Below are positions 43,164 to 52,537 of a stretch of DNA of 64,000 nt, in pieces. Numbering within the stretch: position 1 is the first letter of the stretch; each line of letters starts with the position of its first letter. Under the pieces are notes generated by a model. That model did no database searches. It was not told where the DNA came from and was given only the letters and a program-made list of their open reading frames with translations. The translations under genes were made by a program, and so were the position numbers. The stretch covers positions 62,001-126,000 of the forward strand of contig NZ_LPUT01000012.1 of the NCBI RefSeq assembly GCF_001563475.1, in the 5' to 3' direction. The DNA comes from Sporosarcina sp. HYO08 (GTDB lineage: Bacteria > Bacillota > Bacilli > Bacillales_A > Planococcaceae).

Positions 43164-44057
43164 TTATTTCTTTTCTTCAATTAACCCCGACTCAACAAGA
43201 AAATCATGAGCGACAGTTTCCACCATCATCCCGTCATTGTCAACTTTGGCATTCATTTTCTGCATCGCTTCTTCATTGATCATACCTTCCAGCTTTTTTA
43301 AAACCTCTTCTATTTCTGGATATATTTCCAACGTTTCTTTCCTTACAAGTGGAAGCGCATGATATGGCGGGAAGTAGGACTTATCATCCTCCAATACACG
43401 CAAATCGTAATCTTGCAACTGACCGTCTGTCGTGTAGGAGTTGATGACGTCTACCTCTTTCGCGCCAATGGAACGATACATGATGCCGTGGTCCATTCCT
43501 TTGACGTCTTTGAATTTCAAACCGTATTCTTTCTGGAAGCCCGGTAAGCCATCCGGTCGGTCGATAAATTCAAAAACGGCACCAAGGATAAAGTCTTCCG
43601 AGTATTTGGCAAAGTCACTGAACGTTTTGACACCAAGTTCTTCTGCTTTTGCTTCATCCAACGCTAACGTATACGTATTGTTAAACCCAAATGTGTTGAA
43701 AGCGATGATCCCGTCTTCATCGACAAGCCGTTTCGTCAATTCTAGTGTTTCCTCGGCTGTACCTGGCTCCTCGTGATAATAGTTGACGACGATAGTACCC
43801 GTGTAATCGGGAATTACATCAATTAAACCATTGAGCATGGCATTCCAAACGACATTGGAGCCGCCGAGGTTTTCTTTGTAGATGACGTCAATATCTGTTT
43901 GATCTTCAATCAATTGTCCCATGACATGCGACAAAATAATGCTTTCCGTATTGTTTCGTGAGCCTAATGTTAAGGAATCTTTTTCAATAAAAATACAGCC
44001 GGCCAACATGCTTGTTACGAGCCCTATGACAAGCAATGCAATCAATTTTCTTCTCAT
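43164..44057 (-). CDS. opuCC: Osmoprotectant ABC transporter substrate-binding lipoprotein
   Basis: A 297-residue OpuAC/OpuCC-family binding protein for glycine betaine, choline or carnitine. The lipoprotein signal ends in the lipobox LAGC at about residues 17-20. Family blocks: LTLGSRNNTESIILSHVMGQLIED, NLGGSNVVWNAMLNGLIDVIPDYTGT. It starts in the TGATG overlap with the permease gene, so it is translationally coupled. A single permease gene is seen instead of the OpuCB/OpuCD pair. Confidence 0.9.
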   Translation of the reverse strand: MRRKLIALLVIGLVTSMLAGCIFIEKDSLTLGSRNNTESIILSHVMGQLIEDQTDIDVIYKENLGGSNVVWNAMLNGLIDVIPDYTGTIVVNYYHEEPGTAEETLELTKRLVDEDGIIAFNTFGFNNTYTLALDEAKAEELGVKTFSDFAKYSEDFILGAVFEFIDRPDGLPGFQKEYGLKFKDVKGMDHGIMYRSIGAKEVDVINSYTTDGQLQDYDLRVLEDDKSYFPPYHALPLVRKETLEIYPEIEEVLKKLEGMINEEAMQKMNAKVDNDGMMVETVAHDFLVESGLIEEKK

Positions 44058-44713
44058 CAAGATTTCAATCCCTTCGGCGTCGTCCACTTTTCAAACGCCC
44101 CGAAAAGTGTTTCCAGGATGATCGCAAGAAGGGCCGCCGGAATGGCTCCAAGTAGAATTAAACCGTCAATTCCGCGTGTAATTCCAAGGAAGATGAAATC
44201 ACCCAATCCGCCTGCACCAATAAAGGCTGCTAATGTTGCGTTACCAACGTTAATAACCGCGGCTGTTCGAATCCCGGCCATAATAACAGGTAGGGCTAAC
44301 GGCAACTCAACTTTGAAAAGAATTTGCATATTCGTCATGCCCATTCCTTTCGCTGCTTCAGTCGTCGCTTTGTCGACGTCCTTAATCCCTGCGTAAGTGT
44401 TTCGAATGATTGGCAGAAGCGAATAGAGGAATAGTGCCGCGATCGCTGTTTTCACGCCAATTCCAAAAATCGGGATCATAAACCCGAGCAAAGCTAGACT
44501 TGGAATGGTTTGCATAATCCCTGCGCCGCCAAGCACAAAGGTTGTCAGCTTTGGAATACGTGACACTAGGATTCCGAGGGTAACACCAAGAGCAATGGCA
44601 ATGAGCATCGAGAAAAATACGAGCTGAATATGGACAAATGTCGATTCAAGGACTTCTCCCCATCGTGCCTGTAACTGTTGAACGAGTTGTTCCCATATAT
44701 TTAATTGATTCAT
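44057..44713 (-). CDS. opuCB: Osmoprotectant ABC transporter permease
   Basis: A 218-residue permease with five or six helices and the inner-membrane signature with AAKGMGMTNMQILFKVELPLALPVIMAG. The N-terminal VQQLQARWGEVLESTFVHIQLVFFSM is typical of OpuCB/OpuBB. The ATG at 44713 follows GGAGGAAG and overlaps the ATPase stop (ATGA). Confidence 0.9.
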   Translation of the reverse strand: MNQLNIWEQLVQQLQARWGEVLESTFVHIQLVFFSMLIAIALGVTLGILVSRIPKLTTFVLGGAGIMQTIPSLALLGFMIPIFGIGVKTAIAALFLYSLLPIIRNTYAGIKDVDKATTEAAKGMGMTNMQILFKVELPLALPVIMAGIRTAAVINVGNATLAAFIGAGGLGDFIFLGITRGIDGLILLGAIPAALLAIILETLFGAFEKWTTPKGLKS

Positions 44714-45840
44714 TGGTCTTCCTCCGTTTCTGTCCATTGGCTGGACATGGCGGATAACAGTGAACCTCGTGTAACGACCCCAAGGATTCTTTGTCTTTCA
44801 TCGACAACCGGAATAATTCCAAAAGGCGCGTTGTCCATTAAAACAATGGCGTCTTCGGCACTTGCCGTGTCATGGAGGAAAGGTTCACGGGATAGCATAA
44901 TTTCTTCTATCGTTTTAATATCATCTAACTTTTTAATCACATCGTACGCAGAAACGATTCCGAGTAGCTTGTTGTCATCATCGACAATAATAAGATTTGT
45001 GATTTTGCGCTGCCGGATGAGCGAGAGTGCTTTTTCCGGAGACCTTTGGGGAGGAGAGGTAATCACGGTTTCCGACATAATTTCGGTAACAGGCATCAGG
45101 TCAGGATTTTGGGTAATCCGGTGTTTCCCGATGAACTCCTCTACAAATCCGTGGGCTGGTTCGTGAAGTAATTTTTCTGGAGAATCCAATTGTAGAAGCT
45201 TGCCATCTTTCATAATTGCGATGCGATCGCCCATTTTTAACGCTTCATCCATATCATGTGTAACGAAAACAAAGGTCTTATTTAATTTTTTATGCAGTGC
45301 ACTGACTTCGGCTTGCAGCTGATCACGTGTAAGCGGATCAAGTGCACTAAACGGTTCATCCATTAAAATGATATCGGGGTTAGCGGCGAGCGCCCTAGCG
45401 ATCCCGATTCGCTGCTGTTGTCCGCCCGAAAGTTCTTTTGGGTAACGAGTGGCGTATATTTCGGGGTCGAGCCCAACTAATTCAAGCAATTCATTTACCC
45501 GCGCTTTAATTTCTTTTTCATTCCAACCTTTCATTTGTGGCACAATCGCGATATTCTTTTCGATTGTATAGTGCGGGAAAAGCCCGATTTGCTGAATGAC
45601 ATAGCCGATACCTCTTCTCAGTTCAGAAGCGTTATAAGAGTTGATGTCTTTCCCGTTGATGGAAATCGTGCCACTTGTATGCGGTTCCATTTTATTAATC
45701 ATTTTCATCGTTGTAGACTTACCTGAACCACTAGGCCCAATAATGACGAGAAATTCACCTTCTGCAATCTCAAAGCTGATGGATTTCACGGCTTGGAAGC
45801 CGTCATCATACACCTTACTGACATTTTCAAATTTTAACAT
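44710..45840 (-). CDS. opuCA: Osmoprotectant ABC transporter ATPase with CBS pair
   Basis: A 376-residue ATPase: Walker A GPSGSGKST, signature LSGGQQQRIGIARALAANP, Walker B IILMDEPFSALD, and a C-terminal pair of CBS domains (about residues 250-370), which sense ionic strength or nucleotides in OpuCA. It is first in the three-gene operon opuCA-opuCB-opuCC, behind AGGGGGATT. Confidence 0.93.
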   Translation of the reverse strand: MLKFENVSKVYDDGFQAVKSISFEIAEGEFLVIIGPSGSGKSTTMKMINKMEPHTSGTISINGKDINSYNASELRRGIGYVIQQIGLFPHYTIEKNIAIVPQMKGWNEKEIKARVNELLELVGLDPEIYATRYPKELSGGQQQRIGIARALAANPDIILMDEPFSALDPLTRDQLQAEVSALHKKLNKTFVFVTHDMDEALKMGDRIAIMKDGKLLQLDSPEKLLHEPAHGFVEEFIGKHRITQNPDLMPVTEIMSETVITSPPQRSPEKALSLIRQRKITNLIIVDDDNKLLGIVSAYDVIKKLDDIKTIEEIMLSREPFLHDTASAEDAIVLMDNAPFGIIPVVDERQRILGVVTRGSLLSAMSSQWTETEEDQ

Positions 45841-46080
45841 ACAATCCCCCTATAGTTTTTCACTACAAATTTATTTCCAAATACTATATAAAAAAGTAAT
45901 TTGGAGCGATAAAAAAAGAAGACATATAGGCGTTTGAAATTGCTTCAAGCCATGTCTTATTCATCTAGCATAGCATATTAAATGAATCTCTGGACGAATT
46001 TTTTAAAAATTAGTAGTTTTCTATCACTACTTTGATTTATTTCAACAGCTATGTTAAGAGTATGCAAATAAACGATTTAT
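45841..46080. promoter_or_regulatory. opuC promoter region
   Basis: An inverted repeat with arms CCAAAT(T)ACT and AGTATTTGG (45877-45904) overlaps the AT-rich stretch about 40-65 bases before opuCA. It is well placed for a GbsR/OpcR-type repressor. The rest up to 46080 is AT-rich with no gene seen. Confidence 0.4.
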
Positions 46081-47648
46081 ATATGAATGAATTTCATAAT
46101 TCCTAGCCCTTGTCTCACAAGGGTTTGTAGACATCAAAAAGGAAGTACCTCCCCAAGTCTTGTATAATGGTAGTCGACGAAAACATCCCAAAAGACTGGA
46201 GCGGTACTCCCTATGACCATTATATGACAACAGAGCTTATTTAGCATTGAAGAATTATACGAATTGGAACCTACCCAAAAATATGAGGAGATCATGGCGG
46301 CCATCGATCTGGATGCGCTTTTCCATGAAATCAAAAAGAAATCCCGCTTGGGTGCGCCTGCTGAATTGAATTACGGCGCGATGATTGTAAGTGTTTTCGC
46401 ACGTTATATAGAACGGATTCCAACAATCAAAGACCTCATCAAGCGATTGAGTAACGACCTCTCTTTCAAGCTGGATTGCGGGTTCAAGGTCTCAGACAGT
46501 GTTCCTTCAGAGGCGTCTTACAGCCGTCTTCTTACTAAGCTGACTGAAACCGATATCCTTGAAAAGGTACAAGAGACGATTGTCTTGAATGCCATCTCAG
46601 AGGACTTTATCCAAGATGACACAGTGGCGATTGACGCTACTCATTTTAAGGCACGTGACAAAGCGCCAGCCAAACAGGAAAAACTGAAAGCCGAACCTAA
46701 AAAACGCGGCCGTAAAAAGAAGGAAGAACGTGAACAATGGCTGGCCAAACAGGCAGAACAGGAAGCGAATCTTCCACTATACGAAAAGAAAATCGAAGCA
46801 CAGTTGGATGAACCGCTTGCCCGGCTTCGTGCTGAAGTTCCCCAAGACCCCAAATGGGGTGTCAAGAAAAACAGTGAGGGGCAGAACGTGTTCTGGTTCG
46901 GCTATAAAGGGCATTTGGCAGTAAGTACGTCTAGTCAATATATTCTGCAATCCCTATTTTCTTCTGGAAGCCTGAATGACGGAAAGGCTGCCATCCCGCT
47001 GTTGAAAGGGATCGAAGAACGACTTCCACTTCACAATCTGACGTATCATACGATGGACGCCGGTTACGATTTTGAAGCAATCTACGAACAAGTACATCGT
47101 ATGGAACAACGATCTATCATCGCTTATAATAAGCGGAATGAACCTGAGCCCATCGGATTCGACGAACATTTCGCACCAACTTGTTTCAGGGAGCATTCCT
47201 ATTGTTACGATAGCTATGATGCCAAATATGAAACGTTGAAATACACGCGGCCAAAGGAGTGTGCAGATTGTCCGCTCGCAAACGAGGGCATCTGTCAGAA
47301 AGTATACAAAGTGAAGGTCACCACAGATTTACGTAGATACAGTACACCGGCCCGTGGTTCCAAAGCATGGAAAATGCTTTTTAATCGCCGGACCGCCGTA
47401 GAACGCGTCAATGCTTATCTGAAGGAATTCTTCCAATTGAACAACGTCCGCTATCGGACTGGAAAACGCGCGAAAGTTCACTTCGGCTTACTCGTGCTTG
47501 TTTACAATGCTTCAAAACTCGCTGTCGATCGAATCGGTGTACGTTTGAACCAAATTCAAGCTGCATGATTTCTGTTTTTTGAAATACAAATGTAAATTCT
47601 GCCCTTGTTTGTATTTTTAAAAAGAGCAATTATGAAATTGATTCATAT
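46081..47648 (+). mobile_element. Insertion sequence (IS1182-like) with 24-base terminal inverted repeats
   Basis: The ends 46081-46104 and 47625-47648 are inverted repeats with two mismatches in 24 bases (core AATTTCATAATT). The outermost four bases, ATAT, are self-complementary and could instead be a target duplication. The element is about 1.57 kb and holds one transposase gene. A CCCTTGT / ACAAGGG hairpin lies at about 46107-46123. A TATAAT lies at 46162-46167, and an AGTACC / GGTACT pair spans the leader. It sits between opuC and the DUF3231 gene. Confidence 0.75.
46213..47568 (+). pseudogene. IS transposase with an early nonsense codon
   Basis: The frame from ATG 46213, placed well behind GGAG, reads MTII, stop, then QQSLFSIEELYELEPTQKYEEIM and on to 47568. 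The TGA at 46225-46227 is one base from the CGA (Arg) expected there. The remainder is an intact DDE transposase of IS1182-like type: AIDATHFKARD, TMDAGYDFEAIYEQ, and RRTAVERVNAYLKEFFQLNN carrying the final glutamate. Internal TTG at 46264 could restart translation and give a 434-residue product lacking 17 residues, so it may be only weakly disabled. Confidence 0.75.
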
Positions 47649-47700
47649 GTATAAAATAGTCCTTTAAAACTAATTTATTGAAGTTGGTTTTTGGCATAAA

Positions 47701-47729
47701 TAATGCCCCTAAAAATTCAGGGGCATTCA
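47701..47729. terminator. Terminator of the DUF3231 gene
   Basis: AATGCCCCT and AGGGGCATT with the loop AAAAATTC lie next to the stop of the minus-strand gene. Confidence 0.75.
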
Positions 47730-47731
47730 AA

Positions 47732-48244
47732 TTACTCATTATTTACACTGCTGGAATGAAGTGGAGGAGGAACGACCCATCCTTTTTCTTTAGCTAGCCG
47801 CAACGCCTTTAAGCCAAACTTCGCACGCTCCATATGATACTTCCCAAACATCATGCCAATGTCTTCACGGAGACATTGCCCAATGACAGCACTGCATGAA
47901 ACGAGCCCTTTACCGACATCACTACCAACAGCTGTAGCAATTTCTAGATCTGTGAATCTTGCCCCGACTGGAATTTCCTCTGCATTCGCTTTTGGGCGAT
48001 CTGGTGCGGCAGGCGGCAGTGCAATACCGTTATCTTTCAATAACCCTTCAAGTTCTTTTTTCTCCGACTTCATTAGGTCGATGGCTTCTTTTACCAGCTT
48101 GCCAAGATCTCCATCGCCTACATGATTGATAAACGCTTCGTATCCACTAATTAATCCGTTGTTTGCCGCGATAAACGCCCATACGCCAATGACTTCACCA
48201 TAATGCATGGGTTCATTTTTGGGATTTCCTGACATAACGCCCAT
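47732..48244 (-). CDS. DUF3231 family protein
   Basis: A 170-residue protein with the DUF3231 pattern (MHYGEVIGVWAFIAANNGLISGYEAFINHVGD, FTDLEIATAVGSDVGKGLVSCSAVIGQ, GKYHMERAKFGLKALRLAKEKGWVVPPPL). The family is helical, common in spore-forming Bacillales and sometimes described as coat- or ferritin-fold-related, with unknown function. The ATG at 48244 follows AAGGAGG. It is monocistronic. Confidence 0.8.
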   Translation of the reverse strand: MGVMSGNPKNEPMHYGEVIGVWAFIAANNGLISGYEAFINHVGDGDLGKLVKEAIDLMKSEKKELEGLLKDNGIALPPAAPDRPKANAEEIPVGARFTDLEIATAVGSDVGKGLVSCSAVIGQCLREDIGMMFGKYHMERAKFGLKALRLAKEKGWVVPPPLHSSSVNNE

Positions 48245-48314
48245 ATTTAAGAACTCCTCCTTGATAATTTTCAATACAAGTCTAAGGTGTGCGTAATGAA
48301 AAATATTATTCATG

Positions 48315-48443
48315 ATGGTATCTGTTGCGATTACCGGACATGGATTGCCGATGTCGGGTGAAGAACTAAGTGATAATTTACAAAAACTTTCCCAACAATT
48401 TGATCAAATTGCCATTCCTGATTATGGGAAATATATTCAATAG
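48315..48443 (+). pseudogene. C-terminal remnant of an MBL-fold hydrolase
   Basis: A 42-residue frame, VSVAITGHGLPMSGEELSDN through DQIAIPDYGKYIQ to a stop, has the look of the last 40 residues of an MBL-fold protein (GHG-P-SGEEL, then IP-YGKY). No matching upstream part exists. This remnant is unrelated in sequence to the hydrolase at 42261. Confidence 0.55.
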
Positions 48444-48540
48444 CTGAAAGAAGTATATTCTTCCTATTTACGAATCGAACACTATATGTTAGGGTGTGTA
48501 GAGTGTGAATAATACTATATATTGTATCGTACGATGAAAT
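48444..48540 (+). promoter_or_regulatory. Leader before the cobalamin riboswitch
   Basis: AT-rich sequence with TATATATTG near 48517 as a possible -10. Nothing else is recognised. Confidence 0.3.
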
Positions 48541-48690
48541 GGTACCGAATACGGTTTAAAAGGGAATCCGGAAATCCGGAGCTGTCCCCGCAACTGTGAA
48601 CGCTAACGAAAGCCTAAATAAACCACTGTGGATAATTCCATGGGAAGGGAAGGCAAGTAGGATGATGCGCAAGCCAGTAGACCTGCCATT
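48530..48690 (+). ncRNA. Cobalamin (B12) riboswitch
   Basis: The conserved order is present: ACGGTTTAAAAGGGAATCCGG, then GGAGCTGTCCCCGCAACTGTGA, a variable arm, and GATGATGCGCAAGCCAGTAGACCTGCC at 48661-48687, the last part being the B12-box. It stands before the class I ribonucleotide reductase operon, so cobalamin should turn those genes off. Confidence 0.93.
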
Positions 48691-48809
48691 TGATCGTCAA
48701 GCAACACTTTCTTCGGGGGTTGAGAGGTGGAAGCGAGCGGGAATCACTTCTATACTTCTTTTTGAATGTGTTAATCCCATTTTGTTTCCTTATCCAATAA
48801 ACCATCGAG

Positions 48810-48847
48810 CGACAGCTCTGCCGAAAAGGTGGAATTGTCGTTTTTTT
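48810..48847 (+). terminator. Riboswitch-linked terminator
   Basis: The stem begins CGACA and ends TGTCG, with further CTCTGCC / GGTGGAA pairing around a GAAAA loop, then seven T. It lies 27 bases before the nrdE start and is presumably formed when cobalamin is bound. Confidence 0.8.
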
Positions 48848-48873
48848 GTTGCACAAAAAGGGAGGAATGGATA

Positions 48874-51096
48874 ATGACAATGATGATCGCAATGGCTAAC
48901 AAGGATCGGCTTCTGGATGAATTGCAAATGGAATTTGGCGAGAAGGCGATTAAACCGCTTTTACTAGCAAGCGAACGATGGAAAAAACAGTATCCGGATG
49001 GGTCTAATACTGAATGGATGCAGGCGATGACATTAGAAGCGCTTAGTTTGATCGATGAAACTGAAACCTATTGGACCTTTGTGGCAGCACGGATCTATTT
49101 ACAAAATGTCTATTCTGAACAGGAAAGACTCCGAAAATCAAAAGTTTATACAGACTTTGCAGATCATGTAAACCGCTTAGTAAAACAAGGAATATATGCC
49201 TCTTTTTTAACAGAAAAATATTCTCGCAGCGAGTTAGAAATGCTTGGAATGATGATTGAACCCGAACGAGACAAACATTTTACATATATCGGTTTAAAAA
49301 CAATGATGGATCGTTATGTTGCGGTCGATTTTGAAAAGCAGGCAGTTGAACTCCCTCAAGAACGCTGGTTAATTATTGCGATGACGCTCATGCAGGATGA
49401 AGTAGGCGATCGTCATGAAAAAATAGCAGACGCCTATTGGGCAATGAGCAACTTGTATATGACAGTCGCGACACCGACGCTTGCAAACGCAGGCAAACCG
49501 CATGGCCAGTTATCGAGCTGTTTCATTGATACGGTGGATGACTCTTTGCAAGGAATTTATGACAGCAACACAGATATTGCCAACTTATCTAAATATGGCG
49601 GCGGTATTGGTGTCTATATTGGAAAAGTACGCAGTCGCGGTTCTTCAATTAGGGGATTTAAAGGGGCGTCAAGCGGCGTTCTTCCGTGGATTAAACAATT
49701 GAACAATACAGCGGTTAGTGTCGATCAGCTTGGACAGCGCCAAGGAGCGATCGCTGTATACTTAGATGTTTGGCATAAAGACATTCTAACTTTTCTAGAT
49801 TTGAAATTGAATAATGGAGACGATCGACTTCGGGCGCATGATATTTTTCCAGGTGTTTGCCTTCCGGATTTATTTATGGAGCAAGTGGAAAGGCGCGGGG
49901 AATGGTATTTATTTGACCCGCACGAAGTTCGCACTGTAATGGGTTATTCGCTGGAAGATTATTATGATGAAACAAAAGGAACAGGATCGTTCCGAAAAAA
50001 ATATGAAGAATGTATTCAGCATCCGTTACTAAGTAAAGAAGTCATTCCAGCCATCGAAATTATGAAACGTATACTGCGCAGCCAGCTGGAAACGGGTACA
50101 CCCTTTATGTTTTATCGAGATGAGGTCAATCGTACCAATGCGAATAAACATGAAGGCATGATTTATTCATCAAATCTTTGCACAGAAATAACGCAAAATC
50201 AAAGCCCAACCCAATTTGAATCGGTCAACCTTGAAGACGATCTTGTGGTCACCCGTTCAAAACCAGGCGATTTTGTCGTCTGCAACTTATCGTCTATCAA
50301 CCTTGGCCGTGCGGTACCTGAAAATGTTTTGGAAAGATTGATCAGTATTCAGGTGCGTATGCTTGATAATGTCATTGATTTAAATCAAATACCTGTCGTG
50401 CAAGCGCAAAGGACGAATATGCGTTATCGAGGGATCGGGCTTGGAACTTTTGGTTGGCATCATTTACTGGCTATTAAACAAATCCAGTGGGAATCAGAAG
50501 AGGCTGTCGAGCTTGCCGAAAAATTGTATGAGAAAATCGCCTATTTAACGATCAAAGCTTCGGCGGATCTTGCGAAGGAAAAAGGTGCGTATCCGCTATT
50601 CGAAGGATCCGAATGGCAATCAGGCGCTTATTTCGAACGAAAAGGCTATAACTCCAATGACTGGCATGCACTTCGCTCGGATGTCGAACAAAACGGTATC
50701 CGCAACGGTTATTTGATGGCTGTTGCGCCAAACAGCTCTACTTCCGTCATAGCTGGGTCAACGGCATCAATTGACCCGATTTTTAAACCGTTCTATTACG
50801 AGGAAAAGAAAGATTACAAGCTGCCAGTTGTCGCGCCAGATTTAGACCACAATACGTACAACATCTATCGCCGTTCTGCTTATATCGTAGACCAGCGCTG
50901 GTCCATTCAACAAAATGCGGCAAGACAACGGCATATTGATCAAGCAATTTCGTTTAATCTCTACGTTCCAAATACCATTCGGGCATCTGTTTTGTTGGAT
51001 CTTCATATACAAGCATGGAAATCTGGTTTGAAAACGACTTATTATATGCGCTCAAGCGCATCCGATATCGAGGAGTGCGAATGGTGTCATTCCTAA
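48874..51096 (+). CDS. nrdE: Class I ribonucleotide reductase large subunit
   Basis: A 740-residue catalytic subunit that reduces ribonucleotides to deoxyribonucleotides. Active-site cysteines: GQLSSCFIDTV (redox), SSNLCTEITQNQ (thiyl), VCNLSSINLGR (redox), and the C-terminal shuttle ECEWCHS. It lacks a full N-terminal ATP-cone. NrdE and short NrdA are hard to tell apart here; the flavodoxin between the subunit genes favours an NrdE-like system. The ATG at 48874 is nine bases from GGGAGG. It is controlled by the B12 riboswitch. Confidence 0.9.
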   Translation: MTMMIAMANKDRLLDELQMEFGEKAIKPLLLASERWKKQYPDGSNTEWMQAMTLEALSLIDETETYWTFVAARIYLQNVYSEQERLRKSKVYTDFADHVNRLVKQGIYASFLTEKYSRSELEMLGMMIEPERDKHFTYIGLKTMMDRYVAVDFEKQAVELPQERWLIIAMTLMQDEVGDRHEKIADAYWAMSNLYMTVATPTLANAGKPHGQLSSCFIDTVDDSLQGIYDSNTDIANLSKYGGGIGVYIGKVRSRGSSIRGFKGASSGVLPWIKQLNNTAVSVDQLGQRQGAIAVYLDVWHKDILTFLDLKLNNGDDRLRAHDIFPGVCLPDLFMEQVERRGEWYLFDPHEVRTVMGYSLEDYYDETKGTGSFRKKYEECIQHPLLSKEVIPAIEIMKRILRSQLETGTPFMFYRDEVNRTNANKHEGMIYSSNLCTEITQNQSPTQFESVNLEDDLVVTRSKPGDFVVCNLSSINLGRAVPENVLERLISIQVRMLDNVIDLNQIPVVQAQRTNMRYRGIGLGTFGWHHLLAIKQIQWESEEAVELAEKLYEKIAYLTIKASADLAKEKGAYPLFEGSEWQSGAYFERKGYNSNDWHALRSDVEQNGIRNGYLMAVAPNSSTSVIAGSTASIDPIFKPFYYEEKKDYKLPVVAPDLDHNTYNIYRRSAYIVDQRWSIQQNAARQRHIDQAISFNLYVPNTIRASVLLDLHIQAWKSGLKTTYYMRSSASDIEECEWCHS

Positions 51097-51521
51097 TTGC
51101 CTATGCATCTTGGAGCGGAAATACGGAAGAAGTGGCAGGGCTTATTGGTGAGGCGCTAGCGGAGGAAGGCGTTTCTGTTACAATGCATCGAATAGGGCGG
51201 GATGTCTTACCGAATCCCCGCTCATTTGATGCGTTTATCATTGGATCATTTACATGGGATCGAGGCGCTACACCTGACGAAGTCAAAGATTTTGTCGCAC
51301 AGATCGGCTATAAACCAAATCCTGTTTTTGTCTTTGGAACGGGTGATACACAATTTGGCGGGGATGACTTGTTTTGCAAGGCCGCCGACAAGTTGGCGAA
51401 GTTTTATCATTCCACCTATGCAGTACTTAAAATTGAGCAAAGTCCACGTGGCGCCCAGGAAAGCGAAGTAATTAATTGGACGAAAGGGGTTTATACACAT
51501 TGGCAACACTTACACGCGTAA
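51081..51521 (+). CDS. Flavodoxin (NrdI-like partner of the reductase)
   Basis: A 146-residue flavodoxin with the FMN loop YASWSGNTEEVAG and GSFTWDRGATPDEV, FGTGDTQFGGDD. True NrdI proteins are shorter and have a different loop; this is a normal flavodoxin. Its place between the two reductase genes, overlapping nrdE by 16 bases and nrdF by 22, suggests it supplies electrons to assemble or repair the small-subunit cofactor. The ATG at 51081 has AGGAG upstream. Confidence 0.85.
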   Translation: MVSFLIAYASWSGNTEEVAGLIGEALAEEGVSVTMHRIGRDVLPNPRSFDAFIIGSFTWDRGATPDEVKDFVAQIGYKPNPVFVFGTGDTQFGGDDLFCKAADKLAKFYHSTYAVLKIEQSPRGAQESEVINWTKGVYTHWQHLHA

Positions 51522-52537
51522 AAGTGATTGAGCCGGCGAATCCAAACAAAGCGACGGCGATATTTGGCGGGAAAGCAAGCGGCATTTTAAATTGGAATGA
51601 CCTTGCGTATCCTCATTTTTATACAATACGACAAAAAATCCGCTCACTCTTTTGGACGGCGAACGAAGTAGATATGACGCAAGACGTAAAACAGTTCCCT
51701 ACGTTGGACCGAGCGGAGCAAGATGCATTTCTTAAAATTATTGGGTTGTTGGCGACACTGGACGGTCCGCAAACCGATATTGCAGCGAAAATCGCCGCTT
51801 ATACGACGGACCCTTCCGTGAAGTCGCTCATGGCAACGATTGCAGACCAAGAAAGCGAACATAACCATAGCTATGCGTATGTCCTGTCATCGGTTACGAC
51901 GTTAGATAAACAAATTGCTTCTTTTGAAATGGGGCGAACCGATGATGTTTTAATCACACGTAACGAGAGAATAGTAGAAGTGTATAACGAATTTGCCGAA
52001 AAACCGACGATAGAATCTGCGCTGAAAGCAATGGTTTATACAACTTTGTTGGAAGGACTATTTTTCTATAGCGGATTTGCCTTTTTCTATAATCTTGCGC
52101 GCCAACAAAAAATGGTTGGCACGTCGACGATGATTTCGTACATTAATCGTGATGAATTACAGCACGGGAAGGCGATGAGTGATATTTTCCGTGCGGCGCT
52201 TGGGGAAAACCCTGCATACAATACGGTCGAATTTACTGAGTGGATTTACGATCAATTTCAACATTCTGTGGAACAAGAAATCATATGGAGCCGCTACGTT
52301 CTTGCGGACATTCAAGGTATTCAACTTGAAGAAATGGAAGGATATATTAAGTACCGGGCTAATAAAATGCTTCGAATGCTCGGCTTAAGTGAACTTTACC
52401 CTGAATCTATAGAAAATCCAATGAAATGGATCCGGGCATATGTCGACAATTTTGATGACACAAAAACCGACTTTTTTGAACAAACTTCGCGCCAATATGT
52501 AAAAACAAGTGATTTAAATGGATTTGATGATTTGTAA
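51500..52537 (+). CDS. nrdF: Class I ribonucleotide reductase small subunit
   Basis: A 345-residue radical-carrying subunit of the ferritin-like fold. Metal ligands visible are Asp88 (LLATLDGPQTD), Glu118 and His121 (DQESEHNHSY), with the radical tyrosine Tyr125 at the normal spacing; the second half has FFYSGFAFFYNLAR and ISYINRDELQHGK. So it is a tyrosyl-radical type, not a tyrosine-free one. The TTG at 51500 with AAAGGGG upstream was chosen; the frame extends to 51476 without a better start. Confidence 0.9.
   Translation: MATLTRVKVIEPANPNKATAIFGGKASGILNWNDLAYPHFYTIRQKIRSLFWTANEVDMTQDVKQFPTLDRAEQDAFLKIIGLLATLDGPQTDIAAKIAAYTTDPSVKSLMATIADQESEHNHSYAYVLSSVTTLDKQIASFEMGRTDDVLITRNERIVEVYNEFAEKPTIESALKAMVYTTLLEGLFFYSGFAFFYNLARQQKMVGTSTMISYINRDELQHGKAMSDIFRAALGENPAYNTVEFTEWIYDQFQHSVEQEIIWSRYVLADIQGIQLEEMEGYIKYRANKMLRMLGLSELYPESIENPMKWIRAYVDNFDDTKTDFFEQTSRQYVKTSDLNGFDDL

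Noticed and set aside
46954..47196. Antisense ORFs inside the IS
   Set aside because: They lie opposite conserved transposase coding sequence and have no ribosome binding sites.
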